From positions 1 through 43,195 of IMG/VR virus record IMGVR_UViG_3300020438_000078: DNA of 43,195 bases; one strand, written 5' to 3'. Positions within the stretch are counted from its first letter, which is position 1, and each line of letters opens with the position of its first letter. This document shows, in pieces, positions 32,856-38,600 of this stretch. Origin of the DNA: a virus. Both the position numbers and the translations under genes were made by a program. The notes under the pieces were generated by a model. It was given only the letters and a program-made list of their open reading frames with translations. It searched no databases and was not told the origin of the DNA.

Positions 32856-32869
32856 ACTATATACCTGTT

Positions 32870-33148
32870 TTACAGAGCCGTTAGTTTCATACTACCTGAA
32901 TACTTATCCAGAGTGCACATAACTTTTTGTCTTCCTTCCTTAGATGAAACGACAAATTGGATTCTGTACTCGCCACGGCTATCTCTGATTTTATCCAGAC
33001 GATAACGTGTAGCTATATACTCACCTTTCACGTTGTTTTTGCATGCTGAAAACGCTTTATTCTTATCAATTACTTTTGCGTTGGCTGGCGTAGCAACTAG
33101 TAGGGCTAGGGTTCCTATTCCTATTAAGGATAGAACTCTTTTAATCAT
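32870..33148 (-). CDS. Secreted periplasmic-type protein, 92 aa
   Basis: A 92-residue product with a signal peptide (MIKRVLSLIGIGTLALLVAT, cleaved near PANA|K). The mature part has two cysteines (FSACKNNVKGEYI and KVMCTLDKYSGSM) and beta-strand pattern. AAGGAG precedes the ATG. It lies at the head of the lysis cluster after one small membrane gene. Function unknown. Confidence 0.7.
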   Translation of the reverse strand: MIKRVLSLIGIGTLALLVATPANAKVIDKNKAFSACKNNVKGEYIATRYRLDKIRDSRGEYRIQFVVSSKEGRQKVMCTLDKYSGSMKLTAL

Positions 33149-33229
33149 ACTACTTTCTCCTTAAGACTTGGCATATTTGCCAGTTTTGCTATTTTCATTT
33201 GCCCAATAAAAATAGCGGTTATGAGTCAG

Positions 33230-33379
33230 TTACTTGTCGTCTACGTCTAATTCCCCGTTTTCAACAAGATAGTCTACTGCATGCTCGATCCCGACTCGTC
33301 GACCGACATACCATGAATGAACTCCACACCCTATCAGGCATAAACAAAAAATTACAAAAACTGGTAATGATACTTCCAA
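33230..33379 (-). CDS. Small membrane protein with TTG start, 49 aa
   Basis: A 49-residue frame with AAGGAG seven bases before a TTG codon (33379-33377). The product (EVSLPVFVIFCLCLIGCGV) has one transmembrane helix followed by SWYVGRRVGIEHAVDYLVEN and an acidic end DVDDK. This one-helix plus short amphipathic domain is common among small genes of marine phages. It is the first gene of the promoter at 33420-33448. It could be a holin-type or accessory lysis protein. Confidence 0.65.
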   Translation of the reverse strand: MEVSLPVFVIFCLCLIGCGVHSWYVGRRVGIEHAVDYLVENGELDVDDK

Positions 33380-33419
33380 ATTACTCTCCTTATAGGTATG
33401 ATTTATTCCAGAATGTTAT

Positions 33420-33448
33420 ATTATATTCGAAATCACATAAAATGTCAA
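33420..33448 (-). promoter_or_regulatory. Sigma70-type promoter for the lysis cluster
   Basis: TTGACA (33448-33443), 17-bp spacer, TATAAT (33425-33420), with AAAAATTTTTC upstream. It is back to back with the plus-strand promoter at 33484-33512. Confidence 0.85.
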
Positions 33449-33483
33449 GAAAAATTTTTAGGATGTGCAGTAAAAAATAGTTC

Positions 33484-33512
33484 TTGACATGGAGTCCAAC
33501 TTTTAGTATAAT
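33484..33512 (+). promoter_or_regulatory. Divergent sigma70-type promoter giving a probable leaderless mRNA
   Basis: TTGACA (33484-33489), 17-bp spacer ending TTAG, TATAAT (33507-33512), preceded by AAAAAATAGTTC. The first ATG of the operon is at 33519, 6 nt after the -10, where +1 is expected. Confidence 0.9.
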
Positions 33513-33518
33513 ATACGA

Positions 33519-33701
33519 ATGAGAAAATATACTAAGAAACCTTGGACTATGGAAGAGCGTGGAGTATTATCAAAATATTACTACCTTACGCCCCTGGAGG
33601 AGCTAATACCCTTACTCCCTGGACGTACTCCAAATGCAATAAGGAAGCAAGTTTTATACTTGAGGAAAAGAGGATGGCCGTTTAAACGGGAAGGTAAATG
33701 A
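33519..33701 (+). CDS. Myb/SANT-like HTH protein, 60 aa
   Basis: A 60-residue protein: basic N-terminus, then WTMEERGVLSKYYYLTPLEELIP (helix 1-2), LLPGRTPNAIRKQVLYLRKRG (recognition helix). The W..EE..L.k.Y pattern with GRT.NAI..K/R is the SANT/Myb-like DNA-binding fold common in phage regulators. The start codon sits at the predicted transcription start with no ribosome-binding site. Its 3' end is duplicated 591 bp downstream. Confidence 0.75.
   Translation: MRKYTKKPWTMEERGVLSKYYYLTPLEELIPLLPGRTPNAIRKQVLYLRKRGWPFKREGK
33648..33688 (+). repeat. 41-bp direct repeat, copy 1
   Basis: Starts CAAGTTTTATACTTGAGGAA and ends TTTAAACG; identical to 34239-34279 except for one base (G at 33680, A at 34271). 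Here it encodes the C-terminal helix of the HTH protein (QVLYLRKRGWPFKR). Confidence 0.95.
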
Positions 33702-34276
33702 TGGAAACAACATATTTTTTTCCCACGCCAATATGGAGTAAGCAAGTCGATTTCGACAATAACCAATTAGCTAGAGAGGTATATGAATATAGGAACCATA
33801 AACCTAATCAGAGTCTTTCTAACGTAGGGGGCTATCAAGGCGACTTATTTCATAATCAAAAATGGTTAGATATGGTTGCCCGTAATATTCCTCAGAGAAA
33901 AGATAAGCCCTTAAAGGATTTGGTTATATATCCTTGGGCTAATATAAACTACCCAGGTGCTTATAATATGAGACATATGCACTACGACAGAAACTTACTT
34001 CTCTCTGGTGTATATTATGTAAAGGTACCAAAAAACTCTGGTACAATAAGGTTTTGGGACCCTCGAGGTCCACTAATTTATGCTCAAAGAGATAATGAGT
34101 ACTTTAATGAAGCTACTTCTTCTCAGCATATATTTCCAGAACCAGGGTTACTATTGTTCTTTCCCACATGGTTAGAACATGAGGTTACACCAAATGAAAG
34201 TGACGAAGATAGAATAAGCATAGCATTTAATGTAAAGACAAGTTTTATACTTGAGGAAAAGAGGATGGCCATTTAA
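33698..34276 (+). CDS. 2OG-Fe(II) oxygenase (TIGR02466/PF13759-like)
   Basis: A 192-residue protein. Iron ligands His95 and Asp97 (RHMHYDRN) and His161 (WLEHEV), with Arg172 (DRISIAFN) as the 2-oxoglutarate contact. The family hallmarks LSGVYYVKV, IRFWDPRG and LLLFFPTWLEHEV are present. The last ~14 residues (VKTSFILEEKRMAI) are encoded by the second copy of the 41-bp repeat, read in a different frame from the HTH gene. The original C-terminus was therefore replaced or extended. The substrate is unknown. The start overlaps the HTH stop by ATGA. Confidence 0.87.
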   Translation: MMETTYFFPTPIWSKQVDFDNNQLAREVYEYRNHKPNQSLSNVGGYQGDLFHNQKWLDMVARNIPQRKDKPLKDLVIYPWANINYPGAYNMRHMHYDRNLLLSGVYYVKVPKNSGTIRFWDPRGPLIYAQRDNEYFNEATSSQHIFPEPGLLLFFPTWLEHEVTPNESDEDRISIAFNVKTSFILEEKRMAI

Positions 34277-34279
34277 ACG
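34239..34279 (+). repeat. 41-bp direct repeat, copy 2
   Basis: 40 of 41 bases match copy 1 at 33648-33688. In the HTH frame this copy still reads QVLYLRKRGWPFKRES followed by a stop, so it is the remnant of a second HTH gene. The oxygenase uses it in another frame as its own tail. Confidence 0.95.
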
Positions 34280-34500
34280 TGAGAGTTAAGGTTAGAAATA
34301 ATAATGTAGAAAGTGCAGTACGCGTTTTCAAAAAGAAATGTAATGAGGTGATGTTTGAGTACAGAGAACGAGAATATTACGATAAGCCCAGTGCTAAAAG
34401 ACACAGGGCCAAGCAGTCAGCAAAAGCCAGAGAGCGAAGAAGACAACAAAAAGACGATATATTCCAAGGAAGAACAAAAAAGTTCAAACCGAATTTTTAA
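34279..34500 (+). CDS. rpsU: Ribosomal protein bS21 homologue
   Basis: A 73-residue basic protein starting with GTG: MRVKVRNNNVESAVRVFKKK, then CNEVMFEYREREYYDKPSAK, then RHRAKQSAKARERRRQQ. This matches bS21 through the core (V.....xxA.R.FKK.C.......R.REYY.KPs..R.RAK..A..R), with a short extra tail. bS21 sits near the 16S 3' end on the 30S subunit and influences initiation. Phage copies, known in several marine viruses, may exchange with the host protein and favour phage mRNAs. It overlaps the next gene by 146 bp. Confidence 0.88.
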   Translation: MRVKVRNNNVESAVRVFKKKCNEVMFEYREREYYDKPSAKRHRAKQSAKARERRRQQKDDIFQGRTKKFKPNF

Positions 34501-34744
34501 ATCTGCTACTCCTAAATATACAGTTGATTGGTACGTTAAATGGTTTTCATCAACGATTTTAATTTGTGCAATATCAATAAGATCAGCACAGATTAATCCG
34601 TTATTAGACTTAATACTTTCATTCACGGGAATGATAGGTTGGACATATGTGAGCATAGTATGGAAAGACAGAGCACTAATACTACTGAACGGAGTAGCAA
34701 CAGTACTACTGGCGACAGGTTTATTAAGCCACTTCGCACAGTAG
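34355..34744 (+). CDS. Multi-span membrane protein overlapping the bS21 gene
   Basis: A 129-residue product starting at TTG 34355 (STENENITISPVLKD after the first Met), with GAGGTG five bases upstream inside the bS21 gene. A hydrophilic N-terminal ~50 residues overlap bS21 in another frame. Then two or three membrane segments follow (WFSSTILICAISIRS, LLDLILSFTGMIGWTYVSIV, LILLNGVATVLLATGLLS). The membrane part is certain to be selected; the overlapping part may have evolved as a soluble extension. Confidence 0.65.
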   Translation: MSTENENITISPVLKDTGPSSQQKPESEEDNKKTIYSKEEQKSSNRIFKSATPKYTVDWYVKWFSSTILICAISIRSAQINPLLDLILSFTGMIGWTYVSIVWKDRALILLNGVATVLLATGLLSHFAQ

Positions 34745-34920
34745 GAAATTTATTTAAAGGAAGAAGGATACTCTGGGAAGACCCAGACCCTGACGAAATG
34801 TCCATTGATAACGCTTACAAAACGCGTTGGATATGGTATCACACAATCTTAGGATTAGAACTACTTATGGTTAATATACTACTTGTAGCCATCCTAATTG
34901 TATTAGCAGTAAAACTTTAG
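34660..34920 (+). CDS. Small membrane protein, about 86 aa
   Basis: Starts at ATG 34660 (MERQSTNTTERSSNSTTGDR) within the previous gene; a TTG at 34639 is an alternative. After a hydrophilic segment (RILWEDPDPDEMSIDNAYKT) comes one transmembrane helix (LELLMVNILLVAILIVLAV). It overlaps the upstream gene by 85 bp in another frame, and the MazG gene follows after 9 bp. Function unknown. Confidence 0.6.
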   Translation: MERQSTNTTERSSNSTTGDRFIKPLRTVGNLFKGRRILWEDPDPDEMSIDNAYKTRWIWYHTILGLELLMVNILLVAILIVLAVKL

Positions 34921-34929
34921 GAGTCAATT

Positions 34930-35310
34930 ATGGACGGAACCAATTTTGAATTAGTGGGCGATTTTATGGAATCAATGGATCAAGAAGTCCGTATAAAGCC
35001 TTCTTTTCCAGACGAGGACGTACAAAAATTAAGACTGGACTTGATAGAAGAAGAACTAGATGAGCTTCAATACGGCATCGACAATAAGGATATGGTCGAG
35101 ATAGCCGACGCACTTACAGATTTATTGTATGTGGTATACGGGGCAGGACACGCGTTTGGAATAGACTTAGATGACTGTTTCCACGAAGTGCATCGCAGTA
35201 ATATGAGTAAGCTAGGTCCGGATTTTAAGCCAATAAAAAGGGAAGATGGAAAGGTAATGAAACCTTCCACATACTCCCCACCAAATTTAAAAGCTGTACT
35301 AGCGATCTGA
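34930..35310 (+). CDS. MazG-like nucleotide pyrophosphohydrolase
   Basis: A 126-residue all-alpha NTP pyrophosphohydrolase. The EExxE metal motif is in LIEEELDELQYGI and the ExxD partner in VEIADALTDLLYVVYG, followed by AFGIDLDDCFHEVHRSNMSK. This family hydrolyses (d)NTPs or possibly alarmones. GGAG is nine bases upstream. It converges with the SleB-like gene and their ends overlap by 12 bp. A hairpin (AATAGG/CCTATT at 35315-35332) lies just beyond and may end transcription. Confidence 0.88.
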   Translation: MDGTNFELVGDFMESMDQEVRIKPSFPDEDVQKLRLDLIEEELDELQYGIDNKDMVEIADALTDLLYVVYGAGHAFGIDLDDCFHEVHRSNMSKLGPDFKPIKREDGKVMKPSTYSPPNLKAVLAI

Positions 35311-35751
35311 ATAGAATAGGTGATCGCCTATTGTCGTTTTATGACTATATGCGTCAGCCCAGTACGGATTTACTTTGTTATTATGATACCAATAAATATT
35401 ATTGGGCAGTACAGGTGAATCTTTATTTTTTATCCTCACGTATGCAATCATTTTTGATAGATTGAATACTGCTTTAGTGGTAGGTTCATCACTTAAACCA
35501 TCGCAGTACCAACTAAACTGACAGATCCACTTTCCTCTTCGTTGATCTCGTTGCTTCACTACTGCACACACTGTATTGGGCCACCGCGAATCCTTTACCC
35601 GATTTAAAGTTACATCCGCTACCGCGTACATACCTTGTATCGACTGATTTCTTGCTTCCCAATAAATATTCTCTGCTAGACATTCCACTTCGTCTGCCAT
35701 TACCCAAGTACTGCTCGCCATCAGTCCGATGGCTAGTATTACTCCTCTCAT
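35299..35751 (-). CDS. SleB-like cell-wall hydrolase, secreted
   Basis: A 150-residue protein with a signal peptide (MRGVILAIGLMASSTWVMA|DE). The hydrolase-2/SleB core includes CLAENIYWEARNQSIQGMYA, VADVTLNRVKDSRWP, CQFSWYCDG and YWYHNNKVNPYW. The catalytic Glu is in AENIYWEAR. It cleaves peptidoglycan and, having a signal peptide, could act from outside the inner membrane without the holin. Its 3' end overlaps the MazG-like gene on the other strand. Confidence 0.9.
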   Translation of the reverse strand: MRGVILAIGLMASSTWVMADEVECLAENIYWEARNQSIQGMYAVADVTLNRVKDSRWPNTVCAVVKQRDQRRGKWICQFSWYCDGLSDEPTTKAVFNLSKMIAYVRIKNKDSPVLPNNIYWYHNNKVNPYWADAYSHKTTIGDHLFYSDR

Positions 35752-35771
35752 TTAAAGACTCCATTACAAAT

Positions 35772-36032
35772 TTACCCCGCACTTGATTCATAGTACATAT
35801 CCTCTACAGCTTGTATATCTATAGGGGGACGTACTTCGTTGAGCTTCATCAAAGTTATTTCGGCTTTATACTTACCACCGTAGCCCATGTTAGCTCTACG
35901 GTGCTTTTCAAGTGCTCCTGCTATAACTGCCTTCCGCTCAGTTTCAAACAGTCCGACAACATATATTGCATCGCCTATACCACCATTTTCCATTAAGGAT
36001 CGCATTACAGTTAAATACATTATATCACTCAT
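35772..36032 (-). CDS. Unknown phage protein, 86 aa
   Basis: An 86-residue product starting MSDIMYLTVMRSLMENGGIG, with DAIYVVGLFETERKAVIAGA and a basic middle (KHRRANMGYGGKYKAEI). No transmembrane helix. It overlaps the end of the preceding basic protein gene by 8 bp. No family is recognised. Confidence 0.65.
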   Translation of the reverse strand: MSDIMYLTVMRSLMENGGIGDAIYVVGLFETERKAVIAGALEKHRRANMGYGGKYKAEITLMKLNEVRPPIDIQAVEDMYYESSAG

Positions 36033-36312
36033 GGTCTAACCTTTGGTAGCGGCGCGTCGGACGCGAGGTGAATTTGGCTTTCGCTTTGCACGAAAGCTTC
36101 CATGGGATACAATTTTCTTGCCGTCCCTTCGCATTTTGTTGATCTGATCTCGGTTCAGATCTCCCCGTATTAGTGTTTTCGACATGTTTTTTCCACTCCC
36201 GTTTGCCGTTTTCTAAAAGGGACTTTGCAGTAGCGATTTGTGCTTCTATAGTCTCCACCACATAGTCGTCATAGTTTTTCTTTTTAGGCTGTCGCCGCCT
36301 TATTAATGGCAC
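36025..36312 (-). CDS. Basic phage protein, 95 aa
   Basis: A 95-residue product starting with GTG 36312: PLIRRRQPKKKNYDDYVVET, then EAQIATAKSLLENGKREWKK. The N-terminal half has a helical, charged pattern that looks real. The C-terminal half is Lys/Arg/Ser-rich without hydrophobic rhythm and coincides with another frame (36185-36036) that also looks like a protein. The 3' half may therefore be a read-through of a second gene. Confidence 0.55.
   Translation of the reverse strand: MPLIRRRQPKKKNYDDYVVETIEAQIATAKSLLENGKREWKKHVENTNTGRSEPRSDQQNAKGRQENCIPWKLSCKAKAKFTSRPTRRYQRLDHE
36036..36185 (-). CDS. Alternative overlapping small basic protein, 49 aa
   Basis: Inside the previous gene, in another frame, ATG 36185 opens MSKTLIRGDLNRDQINKMRR, then DGKKIVSHGSFRAKRKPNSP. 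GGAG is about 11 bases upstream. Its composition is more protein-like than that of the overlapping frame, so one of the two C-termini may be the shadow, or both are used. Strongly basic; could bind nucleic acid. Confidence 0.4.
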   Translation of the reverse strand: MSKTLIRGDLNRDQINKMRRDGKKIVSHGSFRAKRKPNSPRVRRAATKG

Positions 36313-36440
36313 AAGCCTTTGTGTTTTTTATAACCACGTTTCGACCTTTTCTTTCGGTCAGTCTCTTTTCTACTGCGAAAGGGACTATCCCGATCGAAAA
36401 GGATAAAATGCGATCTTGTTTTGTTTCTATTCTTTTTCAT
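36303..36440 (-). CDS. Very basic small protein on a probable leaderless mRNA, 45 aa
   Basis: A 45-residue frame starting at ATG 36440: MKKNRNKTRSHFILFDRDSP, then RKKRSKRGYKKHKG. No ribosome-binding site is present, and the ATG lies 7 nt after the -10 of its promoter. It overlaps the GTG start of the next gene. The high Lys/Arg content suggests nucleic-acid or ribosome contact. Confidence 0.6.
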   Translation of the reverse strand: MKKNRNKTRSHFILFDRDSPFRSRKETDRKKRSKRGYKKHKGLCH

Positions 36441-36447
36441 ACTGCGT

Positions 36448-36476
36448 ATTATGTCACGAAATAGCTCATAAGTCAA
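36448..36476 (-). promoter_or_regulatory. Sigma70-type promoter, TCGTGA spacer class
   Basis: TTGACT (36476-36471), 17-bp spacer ending TTTCGTGA, CATAAT (36453-36448), with AAATAATCC upstream. It points at the leaderless gene at 36440. Confidence 0.82.
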
Positions 36477-36566
36477 GGATTATTTTTTTCTTGTCACTAG
36501 AAAAATGAAAAATATTTTTGTTAGATGCAGCCTGCCTATCCCATCATCCCAACTACATGGTCAAAA

Positions 36567-36839
36567 ATAATACTTGTATTATGCCAAAAAGTGTGATAAA
36601 ATAATACTCTAATTGTTGAGAGATAAAGTCAATCGACAACTTCTTATAACCTATGCTGGCGAGAAGAGTTTGAATATTTATGCACTTGGAGTGGAATCGG
36701 AATTAAGGGAGATTCCATCTCCAGCTCCATAATATTATGAAAAGTGCTCTTGAGTCAGCATAATCCCAAAACCTACCGATTCAATTCTAAGGAATCTCGA
36801 CAACTATTATGACCGTGTTAATTCGATACGGTCATAATA
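36567..36839. other. Structured non-coding block with nested hairpins (36441-36939 holds no gene)
   Basis: The 36477-36939 stretch has no gene but holds strong symmetry. A palindrome ATAATAC-TT-GTATTAT lies at 36567-36582. A nested stem pairs 36652-36658 (TATGCTG) with 36756-36762 (CAGCATA), 36682-36687 (GCACTT) with 36742-36747 (AAGTGC), and 36687-36698 with 36711-36723 (12 bp, one bulge). A 12-bp perfect hairpin follows at 36805-36839. TATTATG/CATAATA recurs at six or more places. It could be a structured RNA, an origin of replication or a regulatory region. Confidence 0.65.
36805..36839. repeat. Perfect 12-bp inverted repeat
   Basis: TATTATGACCGT (36805-36816) and ACGGTCATAATA (36828-36839) with an 11-nt loop. 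There is no U-run after it, which argues against a terminator. It may be a protein-binding site or part of a folded RNA. Confidence 0.9.
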
Positions 36840-36939
36840 CCCCGCCTTAAATTCCTCCTATTTATCTAAAAATTCGTCTTAATTTCGTACAATTCGCCGT
36901 GATTCAAAATTTTTTTACCCGTATTCCTTTCCCACAATT

Positions 36940-37038
36940 TTATACGATTGAGTTTAGGACTCCAAGTATGAAGAAGATTAGGAATACCAGTAACCACTTT
37001 GAAAGCGTACTTAGGAAAATGTATAGAAACTCATCCAC
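36940..37038 (-). CDS. Possible very small membrane peptide, 32 aa
   Basis: A frame starting with GTG 37038 encodes DEFLYIFLSTLSKWLLVFLI after the first Met, and ends FFILGVLNSIV. It is almost one transmembrane helix. It starts 17 bases after the stop of another small membrane gene. The ribosome-binding site is poor (AGGGG 13 nt upstream or CGGGG adjacent). Included as a candidate only. Confidence 0.4.
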   Translation of the reverse strand: MDEFLYIFLSTLSKWLLVFLIFFILGVLNSIV

Positions 37039-37055
37039 CCCGTTGAGACCCCTGT

Positions 37056-37136
37056 TTAAAGGTTTGTAAATGCGTGTAAGAATATAGCCCCCGCAAAAAT
37101 TACCAACCCCGCTGCGACTATTAACTGCTCATCCAT
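37056..37136 (-). CDS. Very small membrane protein, 26 aa
   Basis: ATG 37136 is preceded by AGGGAG at seven bases and overlaps the end of the MazG-like gene. The product MDEQLIVAAGLVIFAGAIFL ends HAFTNL, a single transmembrane helix. A longer in-frame start (37238) would lie inside the MazG gene and is not needed. Confidence 0.55.
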   Translation of the reverse strand: MDEQLIVAAGLVIFAGAIFLHAFTNL

Positions 37137-37404
37137 TTTGACACTCCCTATTTTGTACTGCATTATAACCTTTCTCATCATAGAAAAGTTTTCCGTATTT
37201 AGTAATAGTGCCCCACTTCTTTCGTGTAACCGCTTCACTATTTACAATACCTCTTTCCTGCATTAGGTGAATAAAAGCTAGTACGTCCCCGCACTCCTCT
37301 TCCAATCTACCCTGCCATTCTTCGTCTTCGTACTTTAAAACTTTCGCACAGGCTTGCACTAGCTCGCCACATTCTTCCATGAGCTTAATATAGACATTAT
37401 TCAA
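37129..37404 (-). CDS. Second MazG-like pyrophosphohydrolase, 91 aa
   Basis: A 91-residue protein with KLMEECGELVQACAKVLKYE (EExxE) and RLEEECGDVLAFIHLMQERG (ExxD): the MazG/PRA-PH helical metal site. It differs clearly from the plus-strand MazG-like gene at 34930, so it is not a recent duplicate. Probably degrades or sanitises nucleotides. It overlaps the upstream HTH gene by 4 bp. Confidence 0.85.
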   Translation of the reverse strand: MNNVYIKLMEECGELVQACAKVLKYEDEEWQGRLEEECGDVLAFIHLMQERGIVNSEAVTRKKWGTITKYGKLFYDEKGYNAVQNRECQNG

Positions 37405-37715
37405 TTTAGTTCCTTAAGAGCTGTCTCTAGTTTTTTGAGGGTTGCTTTTGGAGCTTTTTCCAAGCCCAGTAGAGAATCCACTTCGATTGCCAAAGAATCA
37501 GCAATATTTGAAACGATTTCTGTTTTTGTGACAGGTAATTCACCAGTTTTAGTTTTATAGATTTCACGTCTGTAAACTCCTTCTCTCGATAACTTACCAA
37601 TTATTGATTTTATACTCTTGTTGAGTTCTTTTGCTAAAGATTCAACCGTTTCTCGATTTGGATTGGTTTTGTACTCTTCAACAATGTACTGCGTTTGTTC
37701 TTCACTGTAGTTCAT
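37401..37715 (-). CDS. Small HTH-type DNA-binding paralogue
   Basis: A 104-residue protein: NYSEEQTQYIVEEYKTNPNR, then TVESLAKELNKSIKSIIGKL (HTH), then SREGVYRRE. A linker and a C-terminal domain follow (VTKTEIVSNIADSLAIEVDS, ATLKKLETALKEL). The same two-domain plan recurs at 39059 and 42345. A MarR/sigma-like HTH plus a SAP/HeH-like helical domain is my reading of it. Probable transcription or nucleoid factor. Confidence 0.75.
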   Translation of the reverse strand: MNYSEEQTQYIVEEYKTNPNRETVESLAKELNKSIKSIIGKLSREGVYRREIYKTKTGELPVTKTEIVSNIADSLAIEVDSLLGLEKAPKATLKKLETALKELN

Positions 37716-38106
37716 CCATTTGACCTTTTATAAATTTAGTTACTGATTCCATGAATTGTTGAATTTGATCCACTTGTGCCCCTTCCGTTTTCTTGATAGC
37801 AGGCTCAGGATTCCCTAGCTCTAGAGTGATCTGATCTGTATCGCCTTCGCACTTAGCAATTACTTGAGTACAGTATTCTAACACTCCAGCAGGAATGTTC
37901 TCAGGGCCGATAGCGGCAGCATACTCCATTACTAAGTCGTCGTAGCGGGTTTGTAGTAGTCCACACTCTTGCTCTAATTCTCTAGATGTAACAAATAACT
38001 GGGTCAATTTTTCAAATCGATCAGTTATTTCTACTTGTAGATTACCAATTTCGGCTGTAATAGTCTCAACTTTACGATCGATTGGAAACTTTATTACATT
38101 GCTCAT
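37702..38106 (-). CDS. Coiled-coil phage protein, 134 aa
   Basis: A 134-residue product starting MSNVIKFPIDRKVETITAEI, with a heptad-rich first half (NLQVEITDRFEKLTQLFVTS) and a second half containing TQVIAKCEGDTDQITLELGN. It overlaps the HTH gene by 14 bp. Function unknown; oligomerisation likely. Confidence 0.7.
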   Translation of the reverse strand: MSNVIKFPIDRKVETITAEIGNLQVEITDRFEKLTQLFVTSRELEQECGLLQTRYDDLVMEYAAAIGPENIPAGVLEYCTQVIAKCEGDTDQITLELGNPEPAIKKTEGAQVDQIQQFMESVTKFIKGQMDELQ

Positions 38107-38248
38107 TTACTTCTCCTGTTATATCTTTTACCCACATAGGTATAAATTCCCTGTCCAGCTCTTTATTCAAAAGCGGGTCGGGGATAAACTCTTCTTTCTT
38201 TCTACTAAGAAGAGGGTCAGGCACAAAAGGTGCATTGTTTTTAAACAT
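38072..38248 (-). CDS. Small protein with PDPLL repeats, about 58 aa
   Basis: Starting at ATG 38248 (MFKNNAPFVPDPLLSRKKEE); a GTG at 38260 is also possible. It carries the repeat F(V/I)PDPLL twice (FVPDPLLSRK, FIPDPLLNKE) and then EFIPMWVKDITGEVNE. It is the first gene of the promoter at 38280-38308. Short linear repeats may bind a partner protein. Confidence 0.6.
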   Translation of the reverse strand: MFKNNAPFVPDPLLSRKKEEFIPDPLLNKELDREFIPMWVKDITGEVNEQCNKVSNRS

Positions 38249-38279
38249 AAAATTTCTCACTTAAAATTTTCATCTGAGT

Positions 38280-38308
38280 ATTATCTCACGAATCGACACA
38301 TATGTCAA
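38280..38308 (-). promoter_or_regulatory. Sigma70-type promoter, TCGTGA spacer class
   Basis: TTGACA (38308-38303), 17-bp spacer ending ATTCGTGA, GATAAT (38285-38280), preceded by AAAATAATTC. It lies directly after the terminator of the ncRNA unit. Confidence 0.88.
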
Positions 38309-38334
38309 GAATTATTTTCACTTACCCATAAAAA

Positions 38335-38364
38335 AACCGCCACTCGATTGCTCAAATGGCGGTT
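38335..38364 (-). terminator. Strong intrinsic terminator of an RNA unit
   Basis: AACCGCCA (38335-38342)/TGGCGGTT (38357-38364), an 8-bp GC-rich stem. On the minus strand TTTTTTT follows at once. An outer pair ACCCATAAAAAA (38324-38335)/TTTTTTATGGGT (38377-38388) encloses it and could form an alternative fold. Confidence 0.92.
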
Positions 38365-38594
38365 CCAGCTTTCTGCTTTTTTATGGGTGTGCCTACATTA
38401 TGTCGCGGCAGAAGGATGAAACAGAACTCTAAAACTCAAAACCTTCTAGCTGTCCGAGCAAGCCAACTCCTAATCGCCTTTAATTCCGTCCGATTAGTGA
38501 CGTAATGAGGGCTTCAGACAAGAAAGTTATTTACTGATATCTTTACTGCCTTATCCTAAGGGGTGTATAGGTCTCTGGCTTCCCTCATTTATTA
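38335..38594 (-). ncRNA. Probable orphan small RNA of about 260 nt
   Basis: A consensus promoter (38601-38630) is followed about 260 nt later by a strong terminator (38335-38364), with no open frame longer than a few codons between them. The RNA would contain a closing helix AATGAGGG (38504-38511)/CCCTCATT (38582-38589), a hairpin CTAATCG (38470-38476)/CGATTAG (38491-38497) and a small hairpin CCTTA-tcc-TAAGG (38549-38561). No match to tRNA, tmRNA, 6S or another family is recognised by eye. Confidence 0.75.
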
Positions 38595-38600
38595 AAACAT

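Noticed and set aside
35513-35791. A minus-strand 92-aa frame across the SleB-like gene
   Set aside because: It lies in a different frame within the hydrolase gene, which has a signal peptide and family motifs; the overlapping frame has no protein-like features.
38280-38308. Short peptide MKILSEKFYV read from the 38280 promoter
   Set aside because: Ten codons with no ribosome-binding site; more likely leader sequence of the PDPLL-repeat gene.
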